DNA of 64,000 nucleotides from Capronia americana (GCA_016110215.1 JADWQD010000003.1:3348001-3412000), one strand, 5' to 3'. Positions 10,757-22,173 are shown, counted from the first letter of the stretch. Notes: generated from the letters alone by a model not told the origin. Made by a program: numbers and translations.

Positions 10757-13138
10757 TTAGATACTCATTCTGCGAGTCCTTCTCTTGCCTCTCCGCCGGA
10801 CACGCCACGCGGCTGGTCGACGATCATCGTCAGAGTCGGACTCCGCGGTATTCGCTAGCAGTGCCTCTGTTTCCTCCTCATGGACGGGATGTAAACCGTC
10901 GTATCTCCCCTCGGGCATGCGTCCCCTTGTATACCCCAGCCCTTCACTTTCCTCCAGAATGTCCAAGTGCCTGATCTTGCCATCTTCTCCACCCACGACA
11001 CCGACACCCGTGCCGCCGCCGCCACCACCCAATCCAGCGTTGGGCTCTCTCACCCCATAGATAATCTTGTAGTTCCCGAGCTGCTCGGCGATCTCGTCGC
11101 CCGTCAAGAGGCAGCCACGGTCGCCCAGTTTCTCCACAAGCGGCCTCAACAACCTCGCCGTACTCAGGTGACTCGTGTCCTTGATGATGGCTTTGTTCGC
11201 GAACATGATCACAATCAACAACACCAGCGCCTGCGCGAATGGGATGCCCCCGAGGATGGAAGCCGCAAACCTCCACTGCACGTGAATGACCTGCGCGGGA
11301 GCTGGTCCCCACGCCGTCACATTGGAGCGCGGACCAACCGTATCCATCGCACTGATCGCTCCAGCTGCGAATTTCATAACCAGAAACGCCATATCCTCGG
11401 CCGTGTAGTTGCCCGGTGGGCTCCACTGGCTGTCAACCGGGTACGAAACCATCTGAAGCTGTGTCTCCGGCGTCGAGAACGTCAGGTTACCGTCCTGATC
11501 TGCCGCGAGGATGCCTGACCACCCTATCGCTCCGGCCAGTATGCTGGCCTGATCATCCGGGATTTGGTACCGGTCTGGATCTGGGTATAAGTCAGGATAT
11601 AAGTCGAGGCCGTCCACGGTGGAGACATTCGAGAGGCAGCTCCAGAAGCGCGGGGTGGGAACGTCGGTTGTGACATTGTCGGCCACCTGTAGGGCGTATA
11701 TTTGAGAACACCGTGGTCCGCAGTCACTCGTGATATTGCTCATCCAAGTGGTTGCGCCGGTTGCTTGGTAAGGAATCGTCCACGTGTTTTCCTGGCCGCT
11801 GGCGTCCACCCATGTCACATCCCATAGTAGGGAGCTGTTGTCGGTGTTAAAACCAGCATAGCCTCCGAAGGTGACAGGGTGGGGTTCGCAAGTAGCTGTG
11901 GTGTTTACCGTCCGATACGTCGCCGTAGCCAGTGAATAGGCGAGAGGCGAGCGATCAATGAAACGGTACCAGAAGATTTCCCCATCTGTATAGACGGATT
12001 GGTCGTTGCCGAAGTAGTCCTCAAAAGACGTGTCCCAAACGTAGAAGTCTTGTCCTGTAACACCGAATTCGTTCGCCACTGCGAGCTCCGCAATGAAGGC
12101 TTCAACACTACTATAGTTGCCAGCATACAGCGCGGTTGTCTCGACGTTGCCAATGTAGGAGACATCGACGACACTCACGTTCCCATATGTCAGAAACACG
12201 TAGTCCGAACTGACATCGGTAGAGTATGTCAGACCGAGCAGAGCGGTGAAGACTTGCAGTGCGATGTTGATCAGTAGCCAGACAACGGCGAGGATCTGAG
12301 TTATGTTCGGCAACCAGCGCCCCCGGGTTCGCCCGGCCCAGATCAAGCGGAAGACTTTGGACTGACTGTCGCAGTTCATGACGAGCTCGAAGTCCTGGAC
12401 CGTGCGGTATCCCGACGCGAGGAATCTCCATCGCATCAACTGCGCATAGCCGCTGAGCGAGGAAGCAAGGTTGAGGCCTAAGCACAGGGACAAGCCGGTG
12501 ACCAATGCGTTGAAGATGTATTTGCGCGTCGGGCTCAGGCCTCTAACCACGGTGGAAAAGCCGTACAAGGAACTGGCCAAGGCAGCACATATGAATGCCG
12601 TGACAAACCATTGAAATGTACTGTTGACGAACAGTCTCCGTCGTTGTCGCCGATAGTCGAAGTACCGGACAGTGTCAGAGGGCGGCGGGCTTGCGCCATG
12701 TTTCTCAGATAGCTGGTGCTCCCAGGGCGCTGCGACCAATGGCACCGTGAAGTGTGAGACGGCAAACTCTCGAATCGAGGACGCGGCCTTGTACAACGAG
12801 CTGCTTGTTCGGCGGCGTTCTGCTCCATGGTCAGCATAAGAAAGCATCGATTCAACCCACGTGGACTAACTGGGAGACCGTAAGTCGATGTTTGGGTCAA
12901 AGCCCGTGTAGGGGAGGCCATCGGCCGTTCCTGAAACCGAGCGGTTCTTGACCCTGAGCCGCTGTTTCTTGGATGCGTTGCTCAGACTCTCGTCGCTAAC
13001 ATGAGAAGACGGCGCTGGGTTGTACGCAGAGTCCGATATCGAATTTGAAAACTGTAAAGGCTCTTCCGAAATGGGGCCTGCCGTCCGCTGAAAACCCCCG
13101 AATGGATTCAGCCGAGCATAGCGCGGGCTCTGCATCAT
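10757..13138 (-). CDS. Large fungal membrane protein of unknown function
   Basis: Exons 13138-12871 and 12819-10757 give about 776 aa. The intron is 51 nt with donor GTTAGT; an alternative acceptor three bases earlier would add one residue. The cytosol-like N-terminus is Ser-rich. Hydrophobic segments follow: WFVTAFICAALASSLYGF, YIFNALVTGLSLCLGLNLAS and ILAVVWLLINIALQVFTALL. Then comes a long, aromatic, Asn-glycosylation-rich domain of about 350 residues that is probably extracytoplasmic (several NxS/T sites, paired Cys in CGPRC). A fourth membrane segment is GIPFAQALVLLIVIMFA. The C-terminal tail is glycine-rich and then very basic (RRRGKRRTRR). The layout resembles fungal orphan membrane proteins; I do not recognise a functional domain and assign no role. 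Confidence 0.8.
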
Positions 13139-14284
13139 GATGACCTTTGAGCGGTCGGTAGTCGCAAGGAACAGTAATTGCCCGATTCTCTACACAGTAA
13201 ACATAGCAGACGAATGTCATAAGGAAGGATGATCGTCTCCAAGATTGAAGCCATCCTACAAAGTAGCGAGAGGGGTGAAGAGAAGAGGACTCAGCGACTT
13301 CTTAGCCTGTCCGTCGTCGAACGATGAGGATGGTCTTGAGACGAGACCAGCAGGGGTGTTCATCCTGCCGTAACCAGAAATGACCAAGCTGCAGCTCTAG
13401 TGACCGTTGTGAGGGCAGGCGGCTCGGCCTTTGGGGGCCGGTTTCCAGACCACTGGAAATTGGACTGTCGCTCAGCTGACAGAGCACATGTGGCTTGCGG
13501 CTGAAAGACCGGCCAGGCTTGGGGTCTCGATGTGGGCATCGTCGCGTTGCATGACACGCCGCAGGAAAAGGTGACACGATGGGCCGCCTCAGACTGCGAT
13601 GGGTAAAAGGTAGACTCGAGGGCGAGAACGATAGGCGGAAAGAAACCGATGTGGTGCCAAGGAAGAACGAGGGCGTCAATGACAACTAGCTCGAGTCACC
13701 AAGGATCAAAAAGCTATGGCTACCGAGTGATTTACCGAGTACTCGTAATAGTGCGAGGAGAAGATATTCAGAGAGGCCCATTCATGGTGACTTGGTCCTT
13801 TCCCAACAGGTTCAAAATCCTTCGCGGAGAAATATTCCCCCGGTGACGTGATGCCAAGTCCAAACCCCCACCTGCCCCCACCTGCCACCCTGCTTCCCTT
13901 TATACCGAGCATGCCACATTGTGAAACGCTTCCGCAATATCTCATCGTTCTCCTTTGTATTGGCACACCTGCGGCAATAAATCTGAGTATCTACCCCATA
14001 CATAGGCTGGTATTCCCTAGTGTATTGACAGCGCCGTTCGAAATCGGAGTTGTCGATCGTAATGATGATGATCTTGGGCACATGTATTGCCAAGGTTGGA
14101 CGGATGTATCTTAAAGGGGTGTAAACTCGAGCAAAGTGAGCATTGAAACATGCTGGCCTGAGTTCACGGGCTTCCTTTGCGCCGAAATCAGTATAGTTGT
14201 ATCCCCAAACGAAGGGATGTTCTTGCAAGCATAGCTTGTTTGGTATGGACCGTTTGACCTCACAGACGGACACCGAGGCCGAAC
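13139..14284. other. Gene-free stretch upstream of the membrane protein gene
   Basis: About 1.15 kb holds only short overlapping frames with no recognisable product. It contains the promoter of the minus-strand membrane protein and the 3' flank of the Zn2Cys6 gene. Confidence 0.45.
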
Positions 14285-15781
14285 TCATGCCGCGAATGCG
14301 TAGCTGCCCAGGATAGCATAGACTGACCAAGGGCTGGTACCGTCCCGCCTTTCCAGCATTTCCGCCACGACCACGGCATTCTTGATGCCTGAATTGGTCG
14401 CCATCGATCTCAACCGTTGAATGACCCACTCTCGGACCCCGGTCTCAGGACTTGCAGAAAGTGCAGCAACGTAAAACGGGAACAGGAGTGTATAGCAATG
14501 CATTCTTCGACTGGGGGACGAATTACTCGGTTTGTTGTGGACGCCAGGAACGCCAGCAAATTGTGGCCCAGTTGCACAAATTTCCTTCGCCATGGAGTCG
14601 ATGATATGAGAAGCGAAACCCGCGCTGAGAGCCCGGGAATCGAGATATTCTGAAGTTGAGACAGTGTTCAGGTAAGTGAGTCGAATCAGGTTGTTCAGCA
14701 AAATTCGCATCATTCGGATGACATTACACGTTTGTGCCGTAAAATAATCCGGGTAGACATCGTAGTACTGCTCCAGCGCTGCGGATGACGGTTTCTGAAG
14801 AGGCACCCTTTGCGAAATCCAACACGGTGGGAGGTCTCGGGCAAGTGAACTGAACTCTCCGTCAAGCTTTTTGGCCCTTTTCAGGACTTCATCATGCGAC
14901 AAGAGCCCATCCTGAATGGCTCCCCGGAAATTTGCATACTTCATCACGAGGCCGGACACCTGCCATTTGGGATCATCCCGGCGGACGTGTGGCTGTAACT
15001 CAGAGTGCAGCTTGGTCAACGCTGGCGGGATTGGAGCATTTGCTGCTACACAGCTAATGAGCATATTGGTGAACAGTCGAACGGACAACCGAAGTCCGAC
15101 ATATGTGTTTAGCTGTGCTGGATCCCGTAGCCTGGCAAGCACCATGGCACCCCTGACATGACTCATCCATGACTTGGACGAAATGGGGCTGCGGTTGGTG
15201 ATCTTCTCGAAAAGATCAAGAAGGAGCACTGCCAATAACGTCGAGTTGCTGGCCAAGAACTCGGGAGCCCCCAGGGCACTTTTGACCAACGGAAGAGCAG
15301 ACAGGTACTTCTCCCGAGCTGGCTTCAGAGCTGCTACGGCATCGTACTGGAATGAGAAGAAAGCTAGGCTGACAGCATCCACACTCGCCTTTAGGTGCTT
15401 GTCCAGACTAGATTGCCGACCGATGATTTCCAGTACATCATATGTTGTGGAGAATCCGTGGACATAATGGGAGAAGAATGCTGCCCGTGCCATTTCATCC
15501 AACGGGACCTGTACTGGGGATGTGATCGATTGCGATTTCACCCCCAACGCTCTTCGTTTGGTCGATTCGCTCTCATCCTGGATTCTCAATTGGCCCGGGT
15601 CACGGTAGCCGGTACAAGTAAGACCAGCCCTCACGCATTGCCCACATGCCTCCTTTCGAAGATCGCACTGGCATGTCGTTAGCGAAACCGCACCACGCCC
15701 GTCGGGATTGTGGGGCTGTACCCGGAGTTTTCTTCGCCTACAATGAGCGCAAGCTCTGGATGGCTTGCCGTTGTAGACCAT
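14285..15781 (-). CDS. Zn2Cys6 transcription factor, divergent to an SDR gene
   Basis: Exons 15781-15722 and 15667-14285; the protein is 480 aa. I chose ATG 15781 because it gives the family-typical start MVYNGKPSRACAHC. The 54-nt intron (GTACAG..CTAACGACATGCCAG) is a multiple of three and stop-free, so it can be read through by mistake. Removing it produces an exact binuclear cluster, C-X2-C-X6-C-X6-C-X2-C-X6-C at residues 11, 14, 21, 28, 31 and 38. The remainder has the helical middle-homology region of fungal regulators (VSLAFFSFQYDAVAAL, STLLAVLLLDLFEKI, GAMVLARLRDP). It is expected to be a nuclear DNA-binding regulator. It is transcribed away from the short-chain dehydrogenase 765 bases off, a common regulator/target arrangement; the targets are not known. 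Confidence 0.88.
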   Translation of the reverse strand: MVYNGKPSRACAHCRRRKLRVQPHNPDGRGAVSLTTCQCDLRKEACGQCVRAGLTCTGYRDPGQLRIQDESESTKRRALGVKSQSITSPVQVPLDEMARAAFFSHYVHGFSTTYDVLEIIGRQSSLDKHLKASVDAVSLAFFSFQYDAVAALKPAREKYLSALPLVKSALGAPEFLASNSTLLAVLLLDLFEKITNRSPISSKSWMSHVRGAMVLARLRDPAQLNTYVGLRLSVRLFTNMLISCVAANAPIPPALTKLHSELQPHVRRDDPKWQVSGLVMKYANFRGAIQDGLLSHDEVLKRAKKLDGEFSSLARDLPPCWISQRVPLQKPSSAALEQYYDVYPDYFTAQTCNVIRMMRILLNNLIRLTYLNTVSTSEYLDSRALSAGFASHIIDSMAKEICATGPQFAGVPGVHNKPSNSSPSRRMHCYTLLFPFYVAALSASPETGVREWVIQRLRSMATNSGIKNAVVVAEMLERRDGTSPWSVYAILGSYAFAA

Positions 15782-16545
15782 TTGGATTAAGCTTCTAGCC
15801 CAGCAGAGCGACAAGGACTCCAAGCAGAGACAGTCAGGCCGGAGGGAGGTCTCGACCGCGAGCGGAGCCTCTTGCCACGATAGGTCAGAGTATGAGACAT
15901 GGTGAGGAGCACGAAGGATGTGTGAAGAAGGTTTTGGGTGCCCAGCACCCGTACAACAACTGGACGAGGCACGAGTTGCTCCCTGCGCCTGGCGTCCTTC
16001 TCTGGCCGGGCCGGGGTGGACCGGCTTTCGGCAAAACTATCTCCGCAAGCGACCATGCCGCATCCGGTAAGTCTTCCGTCGACGTCATCAGGGGTTCGAG
16101 AATACGAGCCGCTATGGAATAACGAGGTGAGCATTATCTCATTCCTTTGGGTGCTCTTGCTCGGCCTCTCGAACTCTCGCCGTAAACTAGTCCATCTCGT
16201 GAAGCCAACATGCTATATCCGTGCTCCCCAGATTTGGAAATGGTTGGTTTGGCATGTCACGGTGGCCATCTCCAGGTCCTGCCCGGGCTGCAGCATGCGT
16301 CGGCGAGAATATTCTTCTGCTTCAAGCGCAACTTTGTCTGGCCCGCACATGCAACCTCTGGGCTTTCCCAGCATGTTCGTCCGAAGTAAACAACGCCATG
16401 GCCCAGCTGGCCTATAAATACACCCCTATAGACGCTCTCAATTTCAGAGTCGCTTCAGACCTCTATCTCTGCACTTCAGCGAAACATCCTCCGCCCTTCC
16501 CTTTATCTCCAGACTTACTTTGACTAGACTCGAATTTTCATTGCC
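15782..16545. promoter_or_regulatory. Divergent promoter between Zn2Cys6 regulator and SDR
   Basis: This 764-base region separates the two divergent ATGs. A clear TATA box (TATAAATA, 16413-16420) lies 126 bases before the SDR start. No coding sequence is supported. Confidence 0.6.
16413..16420 (+). promoter_or_regulatory. TATA box of the SDR gene
   Basis: TATAAATA lies 126 bases upstream of the SDR start codon. Confidence 0.6.
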
Positions 16546-17427
16546 ATGACGTTCGCCTACAAGAGAGTGCTCCTCGTCGGAGCGACGGCCGGGATCGGCG
16601 CTGCGATTGGAGATCGCTTGGTCCGCGAAGGAGCCAAGGTCATCGCTGTCGGCCGACGGCAGGAACGCCTAGACGCCTTTGTGGAGAAGCATGGCAGGGA
16701 CAAAGCCAGTGCGATTAAATTCGACATCAGTGAAAGAGACAAGATCGACCACTTTGTGCAGAATGTCACGCACACCTACCCGGACTTGGACTGTGTCTTC
16801 TTGAATGCGGGAGTCCAGAGCCCGATCGACCTAGCAAAGCCAGAGAAGGTCGACCTGGCCGCATTTCACTCCGAGATCGAAGTCAACTTCTCGTCTTTTG
16901 TTGATCTGACCATGAAATTTCTCCCATTCCTACTGGGCAAGGACACGGAGACAAGTTTGATATTGTGAGCATATTCCCTCTCACGAGAGGTTAGCAGCTA
17001 CTGACAGAATCAGCACTGGATCGAACCTGGCGATTGTGCCTGCAGCCATGTTACCTGCGTACTCGGCTTCAAAGGCAGCCCTGAATGTCTTTGTACTTTG
17101 CCTCCGCGAGCAATTGAGGAACTCATCGGTCAAAGTCATTGAGCTGTCGCCACCTCCCGTTCAGAGTGAGTGCTTTGTACATGTGGTCCACAGGGTAGTA
17201 GCTGACAATATGAAGCCGAACTGCATGATTATATGGGTGCGGATCAGGGACGTCAGCTGGGCATGCCTCTCGACAAGTTTTGCGATGCCGCCTTCGACGG
17301 TCTTCTTTCCAGCAGTGATCAAATCATCATCGGATCTGTCGGCCCAGCACACGTTTTCAACGACATCGTTGACAAGCGACGACAAGCCTTTGAGAATCTA
17401 GCAACGATGATGAGAGAAAGGCACTGA
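16546..17427 (+). CDS. Short-chain dehydrogenase/reductase (classical SDR)
   Basis: Exons 16546-16964, 17014-17165 and 17216-17427; introns are 49 and 50 nt; the protein is 260 aa. The NAD(P)-binding motif is VGATAGIGAAIG (Gly12, Gly16, Gly18), the structural motif LNAG follows, and the catalytic Tyr156-x3-Lys160 sits in PAYSASKAAL. After the second splice the typical fungal loop VQTELHDYMG and LGMPLDKF appear. Classical SDRs oxidise or reduce alcohols and ketones with NAD(P)(H); the substrate cannot be told. Short soluble protein without targeting signal. It is divergent from the Zn2Cys6 gene and has its own TATA box, which suggests inducible expression. Confidence 0.9.
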
Positions 17428-18302
17428 CGTGCTGAACACGGTTCCAGCCTGTCATGACAGGAACATTCCTGTCCCTCGTGGCGTGGCATGCAATTGTCTA
17501 GCCGCTATCTGACAATGGTATGGTTAATGAGACAAAAGGCTTGCCCTCTCCGAGCAGCCCCGGTGCATGTTTTAGTTTCGGTTGGTTATGGCATGATGGG
17601 ACAGTGGGAGACGAAGTACACCTGTAATACTCCCTTGTTGGCGACAAGCTGTTCAACAAGACTGTCGTACGACCTTTGTCCGTACATCAATGCCCAAGCA
17701 CCACTGTTTTACCTACTACTCCGGCCATATTCATTTCCGAGCTGCTCGCTCAAACTCGTCCATTACACGGTCCTCGGTTTTTTCTCGAAGACCCGGAACC
17801 CTCGTCGAATAAGTCTTCTCCGTTAGGCATGTAACACTAGGGACACGCTCGGCCAAGTGCATATATACGGTACTCTGTATCGGTGGAGCGGCGGTCTAGA
17901 GCAGATTTTGTCGCTCTGGAGGCTCTCTTGGGGGTAGTATCAGTATTCTTAATCAAGACAAGGTCACAACACGACCAGTGTCTTTAGATCGTGGCACTTT
18001 CTTGCAAGAGCTGGTGATTGCCTGGGACTGTGAGATTTAGACATGTATGTCGCTCGTCCAAGGAGGCATGGTTGATAGTTTCCTTGAAGCTTGTCTTCTT
18101 GCTGGTGGCTTGGCAGGTTTGCGGTGTTTTCGACCAACTCAGCCTTGTCCTCCGATCCCAGCCTCGTTGCGGGCTGGAACCCGTGTTGAACCAGTTCCGC
18201 ATGCCACCTCCCCTGACACCAGCATATCCTCTTCAGAGGTTGGTTCGCCGTCTCTCGCAGCTGGTTTCTCAATTGTCTAGAGTGCCTTCTTCGGTTGCCA
18301 GC
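17428..18302. other. Intergenic region and leader of the dipeptidyl peptidase III gene
   Basis: The first 600 bases show no gene. A TATATA motif occurs near 17863. From 18018 the frame of the downstream peptidase is already open, so the last part may be coding if an upstream start is used (see the peptidase entry). Confidence 0.45.
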
Positions 18303-20438
18303 ATGGATCCCTCACTTCGAGCTCACTATATGGCGGATAACCCTCCTACCGTCGTTCGACTGGAGATTGCCCCTCACTTCGCCGCCCTTTCACCGAAGGA
18401 GAAGCGGTATGCCCATCATCTGAGCCGAGCCTCTTTCCATGGCACGCGGGTAACGCTAGCCCAAGTATCACCTGAGTCTCCTGTCATCTACGATCTCATT
18501 CTTGCGTTTCATCGCGCCTGCGGTGGTGACTACAACAAGCTCTCCGCCGATACGTCGGTCTCTTCCGCAGATGTCACCTTGTGGCTCGAGTATGCTGCAC
18601 AATTCCTAGGCAACGCGGGTAATTACAAGGGTTTCGGGGATTCAAAATTCATCCCGAGAATATCACCAGAGGAGCTGAGAAGGCTGAGTGGTGTGAATCA
18701 AGAAACCCAGAGGCTATATGAAGAGGCGACGAAAACAGGGGGAGGAATATATGAGACCAAGGATGTCGCTCTCATGCATCTGGGATACCCTGAATCGGGC
18801 CATATGACAAACTACTATCCAGACTCGCCGACAATCACGAAAGAGGAGATTTCAATTGTGGGAGACGTGCTGGAAGAGAAGAAGTTGTTGATCGAGAACA
18901 CCAGATTGCGGAAGCTAGACTCAGGTGACTTTGAACTGCTCATAGCGTCTGCGATCTCCAATCCACCTGCCACAGAGCGTGACCTCGGTGATGTTACGTC
19001 AATCGATCTAACGGGCACACTCGCCGGAAAGAAGCTGCACCTTGTCTTCGGTGATTACCGAGAGGAGATGGCCAAGATTGCGCTCGAGTTCAAAAAGGCA
19101 AAGAAAGAAGCCGCCAACGAAATTGAAGAGAAGATGATGGATGAGTACGCGAGGACCTTCGGCACAGGCAGCATACAGGCCTTTGTAGAATCTCAGCGGT
19201 ACTGGATCAAGGACAAGAAGCCCATGGTCGAAACCGATATAGGGTTTGTGGAGACGTATCGAGATCCTCACGGCGTCCGGGGCGAATGGGAAGGGTTTGT
19301 GGCTATGGTCAACCAAGAGCGGACTCGAGCGTTCGGCAAGCTCGTCGAGGCTGCCCCGAGCATGATCCCGAAACTGCCTTGGTCCACAGACTTCGAGAAG
19401 GACAAATTCCTGAGCCCGGACTTTACCTCGTTGGAAGTCTTGAGCTTCGCAGGCAGCGGCATACCGGCGGGCATCAACATCCCGAACTACGATTTCATCC
19501 GACAGAACGAGGGCTTTAAGAATGTGAGCTTAGGAAACGTGCTCAGCGCTAAAGCTCCCAATGAGCCAATTCCCTTTATCCGCAAACAGGACGACGAGCT
19601 GTACCGCAAGTACCGTGATCCTGCTTTCGAAGTTCAAGTGGGCATCCATGAACTCCTCGGACATGGTTGTGGCAAGCTGCTCCAGGAAACTGCTCCTGGC
19701 GAATACAATTTCGACATCAAGAACCCTCCCGTCAGCCCAATTACAAAGAAGCCCATCACATCGTATTACAAGCCTGGCCAGACCTGGTCGAGCGTCTTCG
19801 GACCCATTGCCTCTTCGTACGAGGAGTGTCGTGCCGAATGTGTGGCAATGGCGCTTGCTTGCGACTTTGAAATTCTGCAAATCTTTGGCTTCGGCAATGG
19901 CAAAGAAGACATTGACAATGAGGCCGGCGATGTCCTTTATGTGTCATATCTGCAAATGGCGCGAGCTGGTGTGGCGGCTCTCGAATACTGGGATCCTAAA
20001 TCCAGGAAATGGGGTCAAGCTCATATGCAGGCCCGCTTCTCCATCCTACGCACATTTTTGGATGCCGGCGGCAGCTTCTGCGAGATCAAGGCTCTCAATG
20101 GCGACCCGAGCAATCCGGAAGACCTCGAAATCCATCTAGACCGCAGCAAGATCATCTCGCACGGACGACCGGCAGTTGAGGCGTATCTGCAAAAGTTACA
20201 CATCTACAAGGCAACTGCCGATTTCGAGGCAGGGAAGAAGATGTATGATGACGTTACCGGTGTGGATCAGTGGTGGGCAGAGAAAGCAAGGCCTATCGTC
20301 CTGAAGAAGAAGACTCCAAGAAAGGTGTTTGTGCAGGCCAACACCGTGTTGGATGAAAAGTCCGGAGACGTCAAGCTGGTGGAGTATGAGCCTACGATTG
20401 AGGGCATGGTGCAAAGCTATTTTGACCGCGACGTGTGA
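18303..20438 (+). CDS. Dipeptidyl peptidase III (M49 zinc metallopeptidase)
   Basis: Single exon of 711 aa from ATG 18303, which has a good initiation context (A at -3, G at +4) and gives exactly the length of the yeast enzyme. The M49 signature HELLGHG (His449, Glu450, His454) binds zinc and catalyses. The second signature EECRAE (507-512) supplies the third zinc ligand. The enzyme removes dipeptides from the N-termini of small peptides in the cytosol. The frame stays open upstream: an in-frame ATG at 18201 would add 34 residues that are basic, contain no acidic residue and include RLVRRLSQLVSQLSR, a plausible mitochondrial presequence. The core call is secure; which start is used is not. 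Confidence 0.93.
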   Translation: MDPSLRAHYMADNPPTVVRLEIAPHFAALSPKEKRYAHHLSRASFHGTRVTLAQVSPESPVIYDLILAFHRACGGDYNKLSADTSVSSADVTLWLEYAAQFLGNAGNYKGFGDSKFIPRISPEELRRLSGVNQETQRLYEEATKTGGGIYETKDVALMHLGYPESGHMTNYYPDSPTITKEEISIVGDVLEEKKLLIENTRLRKLDSGDFELLIASAISNPPATERDLGDVTSIDLTGTLAGKKLHLVFGDYREEMAKIALEFKKAKKEAANEIEEKMMDEYARTFGTGSIQAFVESQRYWIKDKKPMVETDIGFVETYRDPHGVRGEWEGFVAMVNQERTRAFGKLVEAAPSMIPKLPWSTDFEKDKFLSPDFTSLEVLSFAGSGIPAGINIPNYDFIRQNEGFKNVSLGNVLSAKAPNEPIPFIRKQDDELYRKYRDPAFEVQVGIHELLGHGCGKLLQETAPGEYNFDIKNPPVSPITKKPITSYYKPGQTWSSVFGPIASSYEECRAECVAMALACDFEILQIFGFGNGKEDIDNEAGDVLYVSYLQMARAGVAALEYWDPKSRKWGQAHMQARFSILRTFLDAGGSFCEIKALNGDPSNPEDLEIHLDRSKIISHGRPAVEAYLQKLHIYKATADFEAGKKMYDDVTGVDQWWAEKARPIVLKKKTPRKVFVQANTVLDEKSGDVKLVEYEPTIEGMVQSYFDRDV

Positions 20439-20714
20439 AATCTGGCATTCGCATTGTTCGGCTCCTACACGTCGCCGCCATTGGTGAATAACAACGGCAG
20501 ACAATGTGCATCTTACCCAGCTTCTCGACCGCTCTCGAGTCACTTGAAGAAAAGACCCTCTGCCATGCATGGCATCCATCTTCTAGAGAAGAATTGTTCC
20601 GGCTATTATCCAGCGATGCCATCACTGGCGGCTCAAATACATTTGCAAAACAACCGGTACTTTGCTTGTCCATCCTCGAATCATTGTGCTGCAACTCGTG
20701 ACCCTGCAGGCCTC

Positions 20715-21514
20715 CTATCCGAGCTTGCTCTGAACGAATGCCAACGCATTCTGGCCGTACTCTGACCCGTATCCTTGGTGAGTGGCGGCATTGTTGCCGT
20801 TGCAGCAATATGGATCAGAGGCATCGCAGTAAGAGCGGATGCGAGATTGATAAGTCGGGCAGGAGAACGCAGCCGGACGGGCATCAAACTGTGAACAAAA
20901 GATGATGAGTCCCAGTCCCAGAACTCAAGAACGGAACGGACTTACTCCTCCTGCAGTGCAACTGCCATAATGGAATGTTTCGGCCGGTGAGTTTCTTGGG
21001 TTCCCTGCCCAGATGACGGCTTTGATCTGGTTGCTGGCTCCAGAGGAGATCAGAGGATTCGTGTACGTGACGCCCTGGTTCGGATCGCCACCTCCACACA
21101 AGGCATTATCCCCGATTTGCGCTCCCTATACGAAGTAAGTCGTGGCGCATTCAACCCAGGGACACGAGAGCGGCTGACCTGAGAGTATCCGACGACGACC
21201 AACTTGGTGTTCGGGCATTGCTTGTTGAAGTTGTTGATTTGGTTTGCAATGTTCTGGGTTCCTTGTTGCACAGAAGAGGCATACGCGGCGTTGGTGCCAC
21301 CTGCAGCAGGATAGGTGATGGCTTCAGCTGTCGAGCCTGGGTAGGCGTTCAAGATCAGATTGACAAAGGTCCCAGCAGATCCATAACCAGCCGGAGCGGT
21401 GGTCTCTCGAGCACCGAAGACGTGAATATTCGGGCACGACTGGCGTTCTTGGATGGGGGTACCCAGGGCAGGAGAGACGGCCAACAAGGCGGCTGCACCG
21501 AATGCCGAACGCAT
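20715..21514 (-). CDS. Acetylxylan esterase, carbohydrate esterase family 5 (cutinase fold)
   Basis: Exons 21514-21179, 21125-20946 and 20888-20715; introns are 53 nt (GTCAGC..ATAG) and 57 nt (GTAAGT..ACAG), both phase 0; the protein is 229 aa. Residues 1-18 are a signal peptide, and ERQ-SCPNIHVFGARETTAP is the mature start typical of CE5. The nucleophile sits in GYSQG (Ser111), split by intron 1. DNALCGGGDPNQG follows, then Asp197 in SDPYC and His209 in THQGYG complete the triad. Many Cys residues would form disulfides. Secreted esterase that removes acetyl groups from xylan. It is divergent from the GH11 xylanase across a promoter with three XlnR-type sites, so co-regulation on xylan is likely. 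A cutinase activity is the main alternative, but the cysteine pattern favours acetylxylan esterase. Confidence 0.92.
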
Positions 21515-21603
21515 CTTGAAAGTGACGAGTGTGGTAGGGTGAAAGTCAATATCTCTCTGGATGAAATGGTTCCATTCCCTATACTCCTGAGGTCTGTTGA
21601 TTA

Positions 21604-21611
21604 CTCTTATA
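21604..21611 (-). promoter_or_regulatory. TATA-like element of the acetylxylan esterase gene
   Basis: The minus strand reads TATAAGAG about 90 bases upstream of the esterase ATG. Confidence 0.45.
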
Positions 21612-22166
21612 TTCACATCTCACAGCTGCCAGGGCAGCCATGACTGGGGAAGTTTTTGAGCTGCTCGCAAACAGCCTAAATCCATATGAGAAGCTGAATG
21701 CAACAGGCATCATGGCGACCTACTCCAGAGTGTCTATCAGGTTGCCACACCTCTGCAATTCTCCTTACGACCGAACGGACTGACGAACTCGACTGAGGCA
21801 GGACAAAGAGCATTTGATAATGTCCACTTCGATACCAGAAAGAGTCAAGCCTTTGCCGAAGTCAGGCACACGAGGCTCATTGGTCCGAACAGTTCCATCA
21901 CCATGCAGCTATCCCTAAGGAGACCAGCCCCAAGGCCAACATGGGTAGCTGATTGGCGGCCTGGGCTATGGATATCCTATTCTGACCTTCCCTGCTTTGA
22001 AACATTCTGATTTCATTTGCGCCCGTGGCAACACTCCTTTCCAGGAAGCTCAATCTCCAATTGCGGGATGATCGTAAGTGGCTGCGTCTTGATGCGTCAC
22101 AGCGAGATCTCGAATGAAATTCACGCCCAATCAACAGGAAAGGAGGAGCATCCGACGCGGCGGTAT

Positions 22167-22173
22167 TTTAGCC
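22167..22173 (-). promoter_or_regulatory. Putative XlnR/Xyr1 binding site 1
   Basis: The minus strand reads GGCTAAA, the binding sequence described for the xylanase regulator XlnR. It lies 650 bases upstream of the esterase start. Confidence 0.5.
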
